Assembly: GCA_021773635.1 (NCBI GenBank)
Contig: JAJFJV010000017.1
Location: 186,001-250,000, forward strand
From: Gammaproteobacteria bacterium
Lineage (GTDB): Bacteria; Pseudomonadota; Gammaproteobacteria; HK1
DNA: 64,000 nt
Direction: 5' to 3'
Under the pieces are notes generated by a model. It was not told the origin of the DNA, searched no databases, and saw only the letters and a program-made list of their open reading frames with translations. Positions 26,560 through 34,467 of the stretch are shown piece after piece (positions within the stretch are counted from its first letter, which is position 1; every line of letters begins with the position of its first letter). A program made the translations under genes and the position numbers.

Positions 26560-27184
26560 GCTTTGCCCCTGCACGCCAGCTAATGATGAAGTAGTTGTAT
26601 TCCTGCTCCCCGCCAGCGGGTGTCACATGCACATCAGTGAGTGAGTCAAGCACTACCAGGTCCTCTCCCAGTACGCCCTGCATTTTTTCCTTATCGTAAC
26701 GCTCCACCGGCAGTCCGCTGCAAGACTTCGGCCCGTTCAGGGAGAAGGTGCCAATTATGGCGTGACCCTCTGGAGCGAGATGTTGCTTGAGTACCGCCAC
26801 ATATTTTTGCTGATCTTCTTCGTCGGTTAGAAAATGAAATACCGCGCGGTCATGCCAGATATCAAATGACTGCCCGAGCACGAGCCGGGTAACATCATCC
26901 GCCCGGTAATCGGGGATATCACCGTGCGCTCCCAGGCGATCACGCACAATGGACAGCGCTTTTTGTGAAAGATCAACGAGCGTAATTTTCCGAAAACCCC
27001 GCTCAATTAGCCGATCCACCAACCCGGAGGCGCCGCATCCAATCTCAATGACTGATTGCTCGGGCGAAATCCCGACCTGGTCCAGCAATCTGAGCGAGAT
27101 CTCGGGAGATACCTGATACCACCCGACTTCCCGATGGTCCCTGCTTTGATAAATATTTTCCCAGTGCTGCTCACGCTGAGTCAT
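26543..27184 (-). CDS. Class I SAM-dependent methyltransferase
   Basis: A 213-residue Rossmann-fold methyltransferase. Motif I is SVIEIGCGASGLVDRLIERG (near residues 44-63), the acidic residue after beta-2 is in ITLVDLSQKAL, and YRADDVTRL and FDIWHDRAVFHFL complete the pattern. The N-terminal HWENIYQSRDHREVGWYQ is typical of small-molecule thiol, tellurite or selenium-type methyltransferases of unknown substrate. It is a single gene with no clear operon partner, between the REP-like repeat and vapBC. The substrate is unknown. Confidence 0.88.
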   Translation of the reverse strand: MTQREQHWENIYQSRDHREVGWYQVSPEISLRLLDQVGISPEQSVIEIGCGASGLVDRLIERGFRKITLVDLSQKALSIVRDRLGAHGDIPDYRADDVTRLVLGQSFDIWHDRAVFHFLTDEEDQQKYVAVLKQHLAPEGHAIIGTFSLNGPKSCSGLPVERYDKEKMQGVLGEDLVVLDSLTDVHVTPAGGEQEYNYFIISWRAGAKLRHYP

Positions 27185-27227
27185 GAAAAAAACTCCTATT
27201 CAGCCAGAAAACAACTGATTGAATACG

Positions 27228-27602
27228 CTATATCCGATAGGGCACACGAACACCGGGGTGATCCGCCGGGAAATCACGGGTATTCCGGCTCACCAATAGA
27301 CATGAGCGGGTCGTGGCAGTTGCCCAGATAATGGCATCGGGCAAGCGGAGCCGCTCTCCCCGCCTCAGCTGCACGGCTTTTTCAGCAATATCCGGATTCA
27401 GGGAGATGAGTGTAAATCGCTCCAAAAAGCCTCTAAGCAGGCCCTCTTCACGCTCATTCTTGGCGCCTACCAACACTTCCATCCAACTGATAATACTTAT
27501 CTCAGGCTCATCATATCGGGCAATCTCGAGGCGTGCTGCCTCAACACCGTTCAGATAATCGATGAGGATATTGGTATCGAACAGCGCCTTCACGGCGACC
27601 AT
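27228..27602 (-). CDS. vapC: VapC-type PIN-domain toxin
   Basis: A 124-residue PIN-domain ribonuclease. The acidic active-site residues are in the N-terminal ALFDTNILIDYLNG (Asp near 9), in the central Glu of ISIISWMEVLVGAK (near 43), and in RLRLPDAIIWATA (Asp near 92). It is the toxin half of a type II pair. Its ATG lies inside the 3' end of the antitoxin gene (13-bp overlap), the usual vapBC organisation with translational coupling. It is likely to cleave a specific tRNA or rRNA site, as known VapC proteins do. Confidence 0.93.
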   Translation of the reverse strand: MVAVKALFDTNILIDYLNGVEAARLEIARYDEPEISIISWMEVLVGAKNEREEGLLRGFLERFTLISLNPDIAEKAVQLRRGERLRLPDAIIWATATTRSCLLVSRNTRDFPADHPGVRVPYRI

Positions 27603-27811
27603 TCATCACGCAAATCATCTTCATAACTCAAGGCATCCTGCCCACGGTCCTGCCAAAGCGCGAAAGCTTCATCGCCATCCGGCTGGCGGTGCCTGCGCAA
27701 TAAATCTCTGACGGCTCGCCGAATCGCCTCGGCGCGGGAGATATGCTCCCGGCCACAGAGTTCTTTTAATTGTTGGAGATCCTGCTCAGGAATTTCAATG
27801 ATAGTACGCAT
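27590..27811 (-). CDS. vapB: Ribbon-helix-helix antitoxin for VapC
   Basis: A 73-residue protein from ATG 27811 (MRTIIEIPEQDLQQL). The first 45 residues form a ribbon-helix-helix fold: a short beta strand (TIIEIPE), then REHISRAEAIRRAVRDLL. This is a CopG-type DNA-binding antitoxin. The acidic C-terminus (LSYEDDLRDEWSP) should wrap and neutralise the toxin. It is upstream of vapC and overlaps it. The symbol vapB is used functionally; the RHH class differs from AbrB-type VapB. Confidence 0.85.
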   Translation of the reverse strand: MRTIIEIPEQDLQQLKELCGREHISRAEAIRRAVRDLLRRHRQPDGDEAFALWQDRGQDALSYEDDLRDEWSP

Positions 27812-27873
27812 GGCGGCATCATACGACGTCATCAGATGCGTATCAAACCACGGGACTATTTTATCGAGGAGAA

Positions 27874-28305
27874 CTACATACGATGTGGCTTGTAGGTGAT
27901 GCCATTGGCCTCTTGTAGCTCTCGCACATAGCGAATGATCAAGTCCACCTGACGCTCCGATACCTGGGGCACGGGCGCCATATCACCAAAACGCCAATGA
28001 TGCTGACGCACCCCCCGTTTTGCCGCCATCCGGAAGGATGGATCGGCGTGATGGCCCGGATTATAGATATCGTGTAACAGCGGTGGCCCCTGTTCGGTGC
28101 CCATGGCATTTTCACCGTGGCACTGGATGCAATACTTGTCGTATGAGCGCTTGCCGGCAATTGCCCGGGGTGAAAATTCGGGCACGGTAACTGATGCCGT
28201 TTTCCGCGTTTCCAGAGACCCGCTGGCCCACCATATTGCAACGCCCGCTATAGCTGACACGACGATGACGAGCCCGAGAATCTTGCCTTGTTTGCTAACT
28301 TTCAC
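27874..28305 (-). CDS. Membrane-anchored monohaem cytochrome c
   Basis: A 143-residue cytochrome. GTG 28305 is chosen because an AAAGGAAAG ribosome site precedes it. An N-terminal anchor (ILGLVIVVSAIAGVAIWW) leads to the periplasmic domain. The haem site is YCIQCHGENAMGTEQGPPLL, and a C-terminal Met (FGDMAPVPQVSERQV) is the likely sixth ligand. The last helix, VDLIIRYVRELQEANG, is typical of class I cytochromes c. It is the last gene of the copper block, 47 bp after the AhpD-like gene. An electron-transfer role with copA or the propeller protein is an inference. Confidence 0.88.
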   Translation of the reverse strand: MKVSKQGKILGLVIVVSAIAGVAIWWASGSLETRKTASVTVPEFSPRAIAGKRSYDKYCIQCHGENAMGTEQGPPLLHDIYNPGHHADPSFRMAAKRGVRQHHWRFGDMAPVPQVSERQVDLIIRYVRELQEANGITYKPHRM

Positions 28306-28352
28306 ATGCTTTCCTTTATAAACATCAAACCGACCGATCTTGCTTCCGCCCA

Positions 28353-28934
28353 CTATTTTTTCATCTCGTCCGTTTGCCTGCCTGACTGTGGTGCAGCGCT
28401 GCAAAAACCTTGCGGTAACACGCCCAGTGCGGCATTAAATTTGCTTGAGAGATTTTGAAATGCAATGAGTGCGGTCAACTCGATGATCGCATCCTCATCA
28501 AAATACACTCGCAAGCGCTGAAAGTGTTCCTCGGTCGTCTCCCGATCGGTGTAGGTCATGGCTTCGGCGTAAGCTAATGCCGCCTTTTCACGCTCGGAGA
28601 ACAAGGCGCTCGATTCAAAACTTGCAAGGGTTGCCAGTTTCTCCATTTCTGCGCCGCGCTTGAGTACCGTCGCAGAATTTATATCCACGCAAAATGCACA
28701 CCAATTAACTTGGGATACCCGTACCGTGATCAGCGAGCGCAAGACCGGCTCCAGCGGTGAGCTTCGGCGATCCAGCGCCCCATAGAGCAAAGCCAGTCCG
28801 GCAAAAACCCTGGGCGTGCACCCCCATAACTTTGCTGGCTCCAACACGGCTCCATAGCGGCGTCGCTGATTCCAGAAAAATAGCCGCACGTACCACGGGT
28901 AGCGCTGATTACCAGATATTTCAATATGGGCCAT
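28353..28934 (-). CDS. AhpD-like/carboxymuconolactone decarboxylase family protein
   Basis: A 193-residue helical protein. The thiol motif VNWCAFCVDINSATVLKRG contains CxxC with the downstream Asp and Ser pattern of the CMD/AhpD fold. LFSEREKAALAYAEAMTYTD is the other conserved helix. Family members are peroxidase-type disulfide reductases or decarboxylases; this one keeps both cysteines, so a redox role is more likely. It lies 32 bp after the propeller gene and before the cytochrome in the copper block. Confidence 0.85.
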   Translation of the reverse strand: MAHIEISGNQRYPWYVRLFFWNQRRRYGAVLEPAKLWGCTPRVFAGLALLYGALDRRSSPLEPVLRSLITVRVSQVNWCAFCVDINSATVLKRGAEMEKLATLASFESSALFSEREKAALAYAEAMTYTDRETTEEHFQRLRVYFDEDAIIELTALIAFQNLSSKFNAALGVLPQGFCSAAPQSGRQTDEMKK

Positions 28935-28966
28935 CCACTACCATCCCATGCTCAATGCCGCTTGAT

Positions 28967-30022
28967 TCACTGGTGTACAGCCACCGCCATCTGGTGGGCG
29001 ATGCCATTCAGTTCAATCACCTTACGCACCGCTAGCGTGCCCTGATCCACCACCCACAGCATTTTCTTCGCCCGGCTGGACACATAGAGCTTGCCATCGC
29101 CAAGCGCGGTGACGTGGTAGGGTGCGGGGCCGAGTGCAAGGCGGCGTATAGCACCATTAAGCAGATTGATGGCCAGCAGGTAATTCTCCTCTTGGCTGCT
29201 TACAAAGAGGCTCTTGCCGTCGTCCGAGAGCGCCACGCCATGGGGTGAGGCACCGACGGTGTAAGTTCGCCCAGCCCCCTTTCCAGCGAGCGGAATCACG
29301 GAAACCGTACCATCGCCCACGTTATTGACATACAGGGTACGGCCATCGACCGAAAGGATCATATGGCCAGGTTGATCTCCCGTCGAAATCTTGTGTTTTT
29401 GTACCCAGGACTCGACATCGATCACGCTCACTTCGTCATCGCCATAGTTGCTCACATACAGGAGCCGTCCATCCGGGCTGAAAGCAACATAGTTGGGGGC
29501 ACGCCCGGTAGCCAGCGTTTGTAGCACTTGGTATTGACGCAGATCGATAATGCTGACACCTCCTTTTCCCGGATGAGTAGCGACGGCCACGCGACCGTTC
29601 GGTGACACCGCCACATGATGTACAGCTCCCTGTACCGCGATGCGCCGCACCACGGTTTTGCTGGAAGTGTCGATGATGGAAATATGGCTTGTACCTTGTT
29701 CGGTACCCCGACTATCTGCCGCCGGTTGATGATGGCGTTGATGCTCGGCCTCGGACATCTCACCGGGTTTGGGAGGCACCCGCTTCCGGCCCAACACCGT
29801 TTCCGTATAGCTGCCCGCAACCAGATACCGCAGGTCCGGCGTAATCGCCAGGCCGTGTGCATTACCCACATCCTGGATTACCGCGGCCACGCGATCAGTA
29901 TCCCCCTCCACCACTTGCACCTGCCCGCTGGCCCCCAGCGGAAGATAGATCTCCGTTGCTGCCGGTACGGCTTGTATGGGCAGCCATGCCATAAACATCC
30001 AGACTCCTATCCACATTCTCAT
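28967..30022 (-). CDS. YVTN-type beta-propeller, periplasmic
   Basis: A 351-residue protein with a signal peptide (MRMWIGVWMFMAWLPIQAVPA). It is built of YVTN-like propeller blades: HHVAVSPNGRVAVATHPGKG, NYVAFSPDGRLLYVSNYGDD, HMILSVDGRTLYVNNVGDG and HGVALSDDGKSLFVSSQEEN. A His-rich insertion (EAEHQRHHQPAADS, near residue 95) could bind metal. It is found with copper and cytochrome genes. Such propellers often support nitrous-oxide or copper enzymes, but its function here is unknown. The start follows the DUF2933 gene stop by 26 bp. Confidence 0.85.
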   Translation of the reverse strand: MRMWIGVWMFMAWLPIQAVPAATEIYLPLGASGQVQVVEGDTDRVAAVIQDVGNAHGLAITPDLRYLVAGSYTETVLGRKRVPPKPGEMSEAEHQRHHQPAADSRGTEQGTSHISIIDTSSKTVVRRIAVQGAVHHVAVSPNGRVAVATHPGKGGVSIIDLRQYQVLQTLATGRAPNYVAFSPDGRLLYVSNYGDDEVSVIDVESWVQKHKISTGDQPGHMILSVDGRTLYVNNVGDGTVSVIPLAGKGAGRTYTVGASPHGVALSDDGKSLFVSSQEENYLLAINLLNGAIRRLALGPAPYHVTALGDGKLYVSSRAKKMLWVVDQGTLAVRKVIELNGIAHQMAVAVHQ

Positions 30023-30048
30023 TCTTCCGGCCTCCGGTGCTCGCGGGC

Positions 30049-30288
30049 TCACTGTTTTTTGTCTCCGGATTTATGGCCATGCCCACCATGACCGCGGTGC
30101 ATAAAGATATGCATCAACGGGCAGGCCGCCACGAGAAGCCAGGGAAGATAGGGTAATAGTTCAGACAGGTGGGCACGATGCTCCAGGCTCAGAAAGAGTG
30201 CCACCACAATTGCCAGGCCGATCAGACCACGCCGGCCGATAAGCCAGTGGCCGCCACCAGATTTTCTGTCTGTGATTTCTGCAGCCAT
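30049..30288 (-). CDS. DUF2933 small membrane protein
   Basis: A 79-residue protein from ATG 30288 (MAAEITDRKSGGGHWLIGRR) with a strong ribosome site (ggagg). One or two membrane helices (GLIGLAIVVALFLSLEH, LLPYLPWLLVAACPLMHIF) lead to a C-terminal His/Gly tail (MHRGHGGHGHKSGDKKQ). This is the DUF2933 pattern, commonly found with copper-resistance genes; metal binding is likely but unproven. The same frame stays open upstream into the TIR repeat, whose ATG at 30402 would add 38 residues. Confidence 0.85.
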   Translation of the reverse strand: MAAEITDRKSGGGHWLIGRRGLIGLAIVVALFLSLEHRAHLSELLPYLPWLLVAACPLMHIFMHRGHGGHGHKSGDKKQ

Positions 30289-30347
30289 ACCAAAACCTCC
30301 TCGCCTTGTGGAAAGGCGTTCATTTAAAGTGGGCCGTCCTTGGCTTG

Positions 30348-30508
30348 GGAGTCTGTTGGACTTAGGTCTGCTCGGCTGTGGAAAAGCCATATTGGCCATA
30401 TTTACCGGTCCTTTTCGTCTAATAGAATGACTATTATCCTCAAACGACCAATAAATCTGTCTCAAGATGGCATCCCCTCGCGACGAGCGCCTAAGTCCGA
30501 CAGACTCC
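30348..30508 (-). mobile_element. TIR repeat copy 2 (MITE-like), between copB and the DUF2933 gene
   Basis: The two ends read GGAGTCTGTTGGACTTAGG and, inverted, GGAGTCTGTCGGACTTAGG: 19-bp terminal repeats with one mismatch. The inside holds the ctcgtcgcgagg hairpin, ttgagacagatttattggtc, and aaaggaccgg before ATG 30402. It encodes no transposase. It is oriented with the DUF2933 gene and in frame with it. Confidence 0.88.
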
Positions 30509-30519
30509 TGGGTAACCAA

Positions 30520-31245
30520 TTAAAACCAGAAACTGAATCCGGCCAGTACTGAAAAGACATTGATATCCTCGCCTTCCGCGCGCGCCAAGTTGGCAGTATT
30601 GCCAATCTTGCGTTCCCAGTTGACACCAATGTAGGGGGCAAATTCACGCACCACCTCGTAACGCAGCCGCAGGCCCAGTTCCACATCGTTGATGCCGGAA
30701 CCGACACCCAGCTCCGCTACTTTCTGAGCCGCGACATTCACTTCGGCTGAAGGTTGCAGGATCAGCTTCTGGGTCAACAGGATGTCGTATTCGGCATCGA
30801 AGCGTGCGGAGATATCGCCCTCCTCACTGACAAACAGCGAGCTGTCCACCTCAAACCATTGAGGGGCCAACCCCTGAAAGCCGATCACACCATAGGCGCG
30901 TTGCGGACGTGGCTGAAAGTCATAGCGCACCCCGAGCTGCAGGTCCCAGAATTTCGACACCAGACGGCTATACAAGAGCTGAAACTCGGCCTGTTCGAGA
31001 TGGCCACTGCGCACCTTTTCGCCCTCGGTCTTGAAGGCCAACTTGTGGTAGTCCGAACCCACCCAGCCCCCGGCATCCCAAGCGACCACGTCGTTTCCGT
31101 CCACCGCCCGGTATTCCAGTTGATCCACCTTGAACAGGCTGAACATTTTTTCCTCCGCCGCACTGGTGGTTCCCGCCCAGGTGGCAAGCAGCGCGAGCAC
31201 CAGAACGGCCCCGATGTGCAGCAAACTATATCTTTGTAATGGCAT
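30520..31245 (-). CDS. copB: Copper resistance outer-membrane protein CopB
   Basis: An outer-membrane beta-barrel partner of CopA. From ATG 31245 it has a signal peptide (LLHIGAVLVLALLATWAG, ending TTSAAEE) and 241 residues. The sequence matches the CopB/PcoB barrel: LEYRAVDGNDVVAWDAGGWV, QLLYSRLVSKFWDLQLGVRY, ELGLRLRYEVVREFAPYIGV and the C-terminal aromatic FSFWF. It lacks the Met/His-rich N-terminal linker of some CopB proteins, so it is the short form. It follows copA by 53 bp. Confidence 0.93.
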   Translation of the reverse strand: MPLQRYSLLHIGAVLVLALLATWAGTTSAAEEKMFSLFKVDQLEYRAVDGNDVVAWDAGGWVGSDYHKLAFKTEGEKVRSGHLEQAEFQLLYSRLVSKFWDLQLGVRYDFQPRPQRAYGVIGFQGLAPQWFEVDSSLFVSEEGDISARFDAEYDILLTQKLILQPSAEVNVAAQKVAELGVGSGINDVELGLRLRYEVVREFAPYIGVNWERKIGNTANLARAEGEDINVFSVLAGFSFWF

Positions 31246-31298
31246 GGTCAGAACCTTGGCATGTCGGGATGGCTGTAGATGATTTCTGCTTGAGGTAT

Positions 31299-33056
31299 TC
31301 ATTCGACGATGACCTCCCGAAACATGCCGGTGGCAAGATGGTAGAAAAGATGACAATGGAAGGCCCACTTGCCAAGGGCATCCGCAGTAAGATCGAAATA
31401 GACCGTCTCGCCCGGCTTGACGTTGACCACGTGCTTGCGCGGGCCGAGCGCGCCCTGACCGTTGTCGATCTCCATCCAGTGACCGTGCAGATGCATGGGA
31501 TGGTTCATCATCGTCTCGTTGACGAACTTCACCCGCACACGCTCGTTATGGCGCAGGCGGATAGGTTCCGCCTCGGAGTATTTCTTGTCGTTGATGGACC
31601 AGAAATAGCGCTCCATATTGCCCGTGAGACGGAGCTGTATCTCACGCTCCGGGGGCTTTTTCTCGTAGGGAACCAGGCTACGCAGATCCTGGTAAACCAG
31701 AGTCCGGTAGGGGGCCGTTTCGACGCTACCCTGACTCATGGGCATGCCCTGCTTCATCCCGGGCATGGATGAACCGTGGTCCATTGGCACTCCCGGTTTC
31801 GTGCCGGGTTGCATCGGCTGGCCCATCATTCCAGGCATCATGGCCTTGCCATGCATTTTCTGATGCATGGAAGCCATGGGGGAACTCCCCTTGAGCTTAT
31901 GCATACCGTGTTGCATGGGAGCTTTCCCGGTGCGCACCGGCTGATGCATTGCGGGCATAGATGAGGCTTTTTTCATTGCCTCCATATCATGCCCAGCATG
32001 TCCGCTGCCCATATCCGCCATGGTGAGCAGGGGCCGCTCGCGTAGTGGGGGAATCTCGGCGGTCATGCCCTCCCGGGGAGCCAGGGTGCCGCGGGCATAC
32101 CCACTGCGGTCCATGGACTCGGCGAAGATCGTGTACGCCTTGCCGGCCTCCGGCTCAACGATGACATCATAGGTTTCCGCCACCGCGATGCGGAATTCAT
32201 CCACCGCGACCGGCTGTACATTCTGGCCGTCGGACTGCACCACCGTCATCTTCAGGCCGGGAATGCGTACGTCGAAAAAGCTCATGGCCGCCGCATTGAT
32301 AAAGCGCAGGCGCACCCGCTCGCCGGGCTGGAATACCCCGGTCCAGTTGCTTTCCGGGTCCTTGCCATTGAGGAGAAAAGTGAAACCACTGACGTCGGCA
32401 ATGTCGGTGGGATCCATGCGCATCTGGCCCCACGCTTGGCGATCTTCAATGATCGCATCCTTCGCCGCTTGAGACTTTGCGGCACCCAGTTCCCGCATCA
32501 GATCACCGAGGGTGCGCTTGTTATAGTTGTAGTAGTCGCTCTTCTTTTTCAGATTCGACAGGATCTTTTCCGGCTGTTCGTTACTCCAGTCCGAGAGCAT
32601 GACCGTGAACTCCCGGTCATACTTCACCGGGTCCTCGTCAGCAGGATCAATCACGATGGGCGCGTAGACACCGATGGGCTCCTGGAGCCCCGAGTGACTG
32701 TGGTACCAGTAGGTACCGCTCTGACGAATCCTGAACTTATAGGTGAAGCTTTCTCCCGGTTTTATGCCGGGAAAGCTGAGACCGGGAACCCCGTCCATCG
32801 CCGCGGGCAACAACAGTCCGTGCCAGTGCAGTGAAGTGTCTTCTGCGAGGCGATTAGTGACCTTGATCACCACCTCCTCACCCTCCCTAAATCGCAGCAG
32901 CGGCCCCGGAACGGTGCCGTTAATGGTGAGCGCCGGGCGCTCTTCTCCACCTACCCGGATCACTCCCCGATCGACCACCAGGTCATAACTCGCCGCATAG
33001 GCACCGGCAGAAAACCCACTGGAAAAAAATAACAAAACAAAAATAAAACGTGACAT
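31299..33056 (-). CDS. copA: Multicopper oxidase CopA
   Basis: A periplasmic multicopper oxidase that detoxifies copper(I). From ATG 33056 it has 585 residues and a Sec-like signal (FIFVLLFFSSGFSAGAYA), not an obvious Tat one. Copper ligands are visible: HWH (77-79), HSH (119-121), HPMHLHGH (519-526) and HCHLFYH (from 567). Residues 346-444 are an unusually Met/His-rich loop (MADMGSGHAGHDMEAM, then MHGKAMMPGMMGQPM), a likely Cu(I)-loading site. It lies 28 bp after the cupredoxin gene. A longer start at 33071 is possible. Confidence 0.95.
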   Translation of the reverse strand: MSRFIFVLLFFSSGFSAGAYAASYDLVVDRGVIRVGGEERPALTINGTVPGPLLRFREGEEVVIKVTNRLAEDTSLHWHGLLLPAAMDGVPGLSFPGIKPGESFTYKFRIRQSGTYWYHSHSGLQEPIGVYAPIVIDPADEDPVKYDREFTVMLSDWSNEQPEKILSNLKKKSDYYNYNKRTLGDLMRELGAAKSQAAKDAIIEDRQAWGQMRMDPTDIADVSGFTFLLNGKDPESNWTGVFQPGERVRLRFINAAAMSFFDVRIPGLKMTVVQSDGQNVQPVAVDEFRIAVAETYDVIVEPEAGKAYTIFAESMDRSGYARGTLAPREGMTAEIPPLRERPLLTMADMGSGHAGHDMEAMKKASSMPAMHQPVRTGKAPMQHGMHKLKGSSPMASMHQKMHGKAMMPGMMGQPMQPGTKPGVPMDHGSSMPGMKQGMPMSQGSVETAPYRTLVYQDLRSLVPYEKKPPEREIQLRLTGNMERYFWSINDKKYSEAEPIRLRHNERVRVKFVNETMMNHPMHLHGHWMEIDNGQGALGPRKHVVNVKPGETVYFDLTADALGKWAFHCHLFYHLATGMFREVIVE

Positions 33057-33084
33057 GAAAAACTCCCGCATACACACGGCTAAT

Positions 33085-33672
33085 TTATGGCGCTTGAACA
33101 TCGATTTTCCCCATCATCCCTGCCTGGTAGTGCCCGGGGATATTGCAGGCAAATTCCAGGCCTTGCGCCGCCTTGAAGGTCCAGGTCAGCTCGCCGGTTT
33201 TCCCCGGCTCGATCAATACTGAGTTGGGATCGTCATGGGCCATGGGCATGCCCATTTTTGAGTGATCCATCGGCATCGCGGACTTCTTGATACCGGTGGG
33301 AGTCAGCGTTCCATGGGTCATCATCATGGTCATCTGGTGCTGGTGCTCCCGATGCATCTCGGGTGTACCCAGGTTGAATTCGTGCAGTAACTGACCCCGG
33401 TTTTCGATGACCAGGCGGATGGTCTCGCCGTCTTTTGCATTGATTTCCGATAAATCAAAGCGGTTATCCGTTGCGATGATGTGAATCGTCCGATCCGCCT
33501 GCTCCGCTTTTGCGGGGCTACCAAAACTGAGGGCGTGGCCATGAGCCTCCTGTGCCCCCGAATGGCCGTGCCCACCGCCATGCATTCCGGCGGCGTTGGC
33601 CACTGCAATACCCGACAGGAAAAGTGCGCTCCAAAGCGACAAGAAAGAAAGTTTGGAAAGCTTGCTAAACAT
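33085..33672 (-). CDS. Periplasmic cupredoxin
   Basis: A 195-residue secreted type 1 copper protein. The signal peptide is LSFLSLWSALFLSGIAVANA. A His/Gly-rich N-terminal stretch (GMHGGGHGHSGAQEAHGH) precedes the plastocyanin-like domain: LVIENRGQLLHEFNLGTP carries one His ligand, and FACNIPGHYQAGMMG carries the Cys, His and Met ligands. A Met/His insertion (MHREHQHQMTMMMTHG) lies between. It probably shuttles electrons or copper to CopA, which is encoded directly downstream. Confidence 0.92.
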   Translation of the reverse strand: MFSKLSKLSFLSLWSALFLSGIAVANAAGMHGGGHGHSGAQEAHGHALSFGSPAKAEQADRTIHIIATDNRFDLSEINAKDGETIRLVIENRGQLLHEFNLGTPEMHREHQHQMTMMMTHGTLTPTGIKKSAMPMDHSKMGMPMAHDDPNSVLIEPGKTGELTWTFKAAQGLEFACNIPGHYQAGMMGKIDVQAP

Positions 33673-33857
33673 AGGGTGTCCTCAAAACAAGGTGATAATG
33701 CCGACATCTGTCCCGGGGTGACGGTTCCTGCCGGGAACACGCACAAATTAACCGGGCACAGTGCCGTAACAAAAAAAAGGTTGTAATCAGGCAGCCTCAG
33801 ACAACGATGGCATGCACAGAATCGTGCGCCAGCCTGAGCCTGATACGGGTAAGAGAA

Positions 33858-34223
33858 CTACCGGGGGGGCCGCAGAAGCGGCGAAGGGTGCTGGGTATGT
33901 AGAACGGAAACGGGCCCGGGGATACGGGCCTCGGAATCAAAGAGAAAATGAGGCGTATGCTGAACGGGCAAGGCACTTCCCACACTACAGGAAACCCCGC
34001 AATGCTCATTGCCGTGGCCATGTGATTCGTGGTCGTCCTGATGACCCGACGACCATCCAGCGTGCACGCCATGATGCGGTGGTGCCCCGGCTAATCCGCC
34101 TGACTCCGGCGAATGCGAGGCAACCTCGATGGCCGCAATATCCACGTCCACCGCCGCGGAGGCTGCGGTGGAAAGCCCAAACAGCAGGCTCATCAGCAGT
34201 GTGATAACGGCGACTGAACGCAT
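33858..34223 (-). CDS. Small exported His/Cys-rich protein, probable metal binder
   Basis: A 121-residue protein with a signal peptide (VAVITLLMSLLFGLSTAASA). The mature part has a His cluster (HHGVHAGWSSGHQDDHESHG) and a HCGVSC motif. It resembles small periplasmic copper-responsive proteins such as the CopL or DUF2946 groups, but I cannot place it firmly. It opens the copper block, 185 bp before the cupredoxin gene. The metal-binding residues and context suggest copper sensing or buffering. Confidence 0.65.
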   Translation of the reverse strand: MRSVAVITLLMSLLFGLSTAASAAVDVDIAAIEVASHSPESGGLAGAPPHHGVHAGWSSGHQDDHESHGHGNEHCGVSCSVGSALPVQHTPHFLFDSEARIPGPVSVLHTQHPSPLLRPPR

Positions 34224-34371
34224 TCGTGATATTGCCCCAAAAAATGTCCGCCCACTTTAGTCCAGAAAACATCTTGACGTAAAGACTTTTTTCCGCGCCC
34301 ATGCGGGATATAAAGCCAGCACAATCAATCAGTTAAGATTCCACCTACAGGAAGGTTTGGCCATGGATGGC

Positions 34372-34427
34372 CTTATGCCGCGGAGCACAGGGACCGCTCC
34401 TTGGCATCCATGCCATCGCGGCATAAG
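34372..34427. repeat. Nested palindrome after the RND genes
   Basis: The outer stem CTTATGCCGCG (34372-34382) pairs perfectly with CGCGGCATAAG (34417-34427). The inner stem is GGAGC/GCTCC (34382-34400), and TGGCATCCATGCCA is itself palindromic, echoing TTGGCCATGGATGGCC just before the outer stem. It lies between the 3' end of the RND gene and the 5' end of the copper block. It may be a bidirectional terminator or a dispersed palindromic repeat. Confidence 0.6.
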
Positions 34428-34467
34428 TACATCCTTGTACAAAATGTGCGAGAGCGGCGCTTGACAA

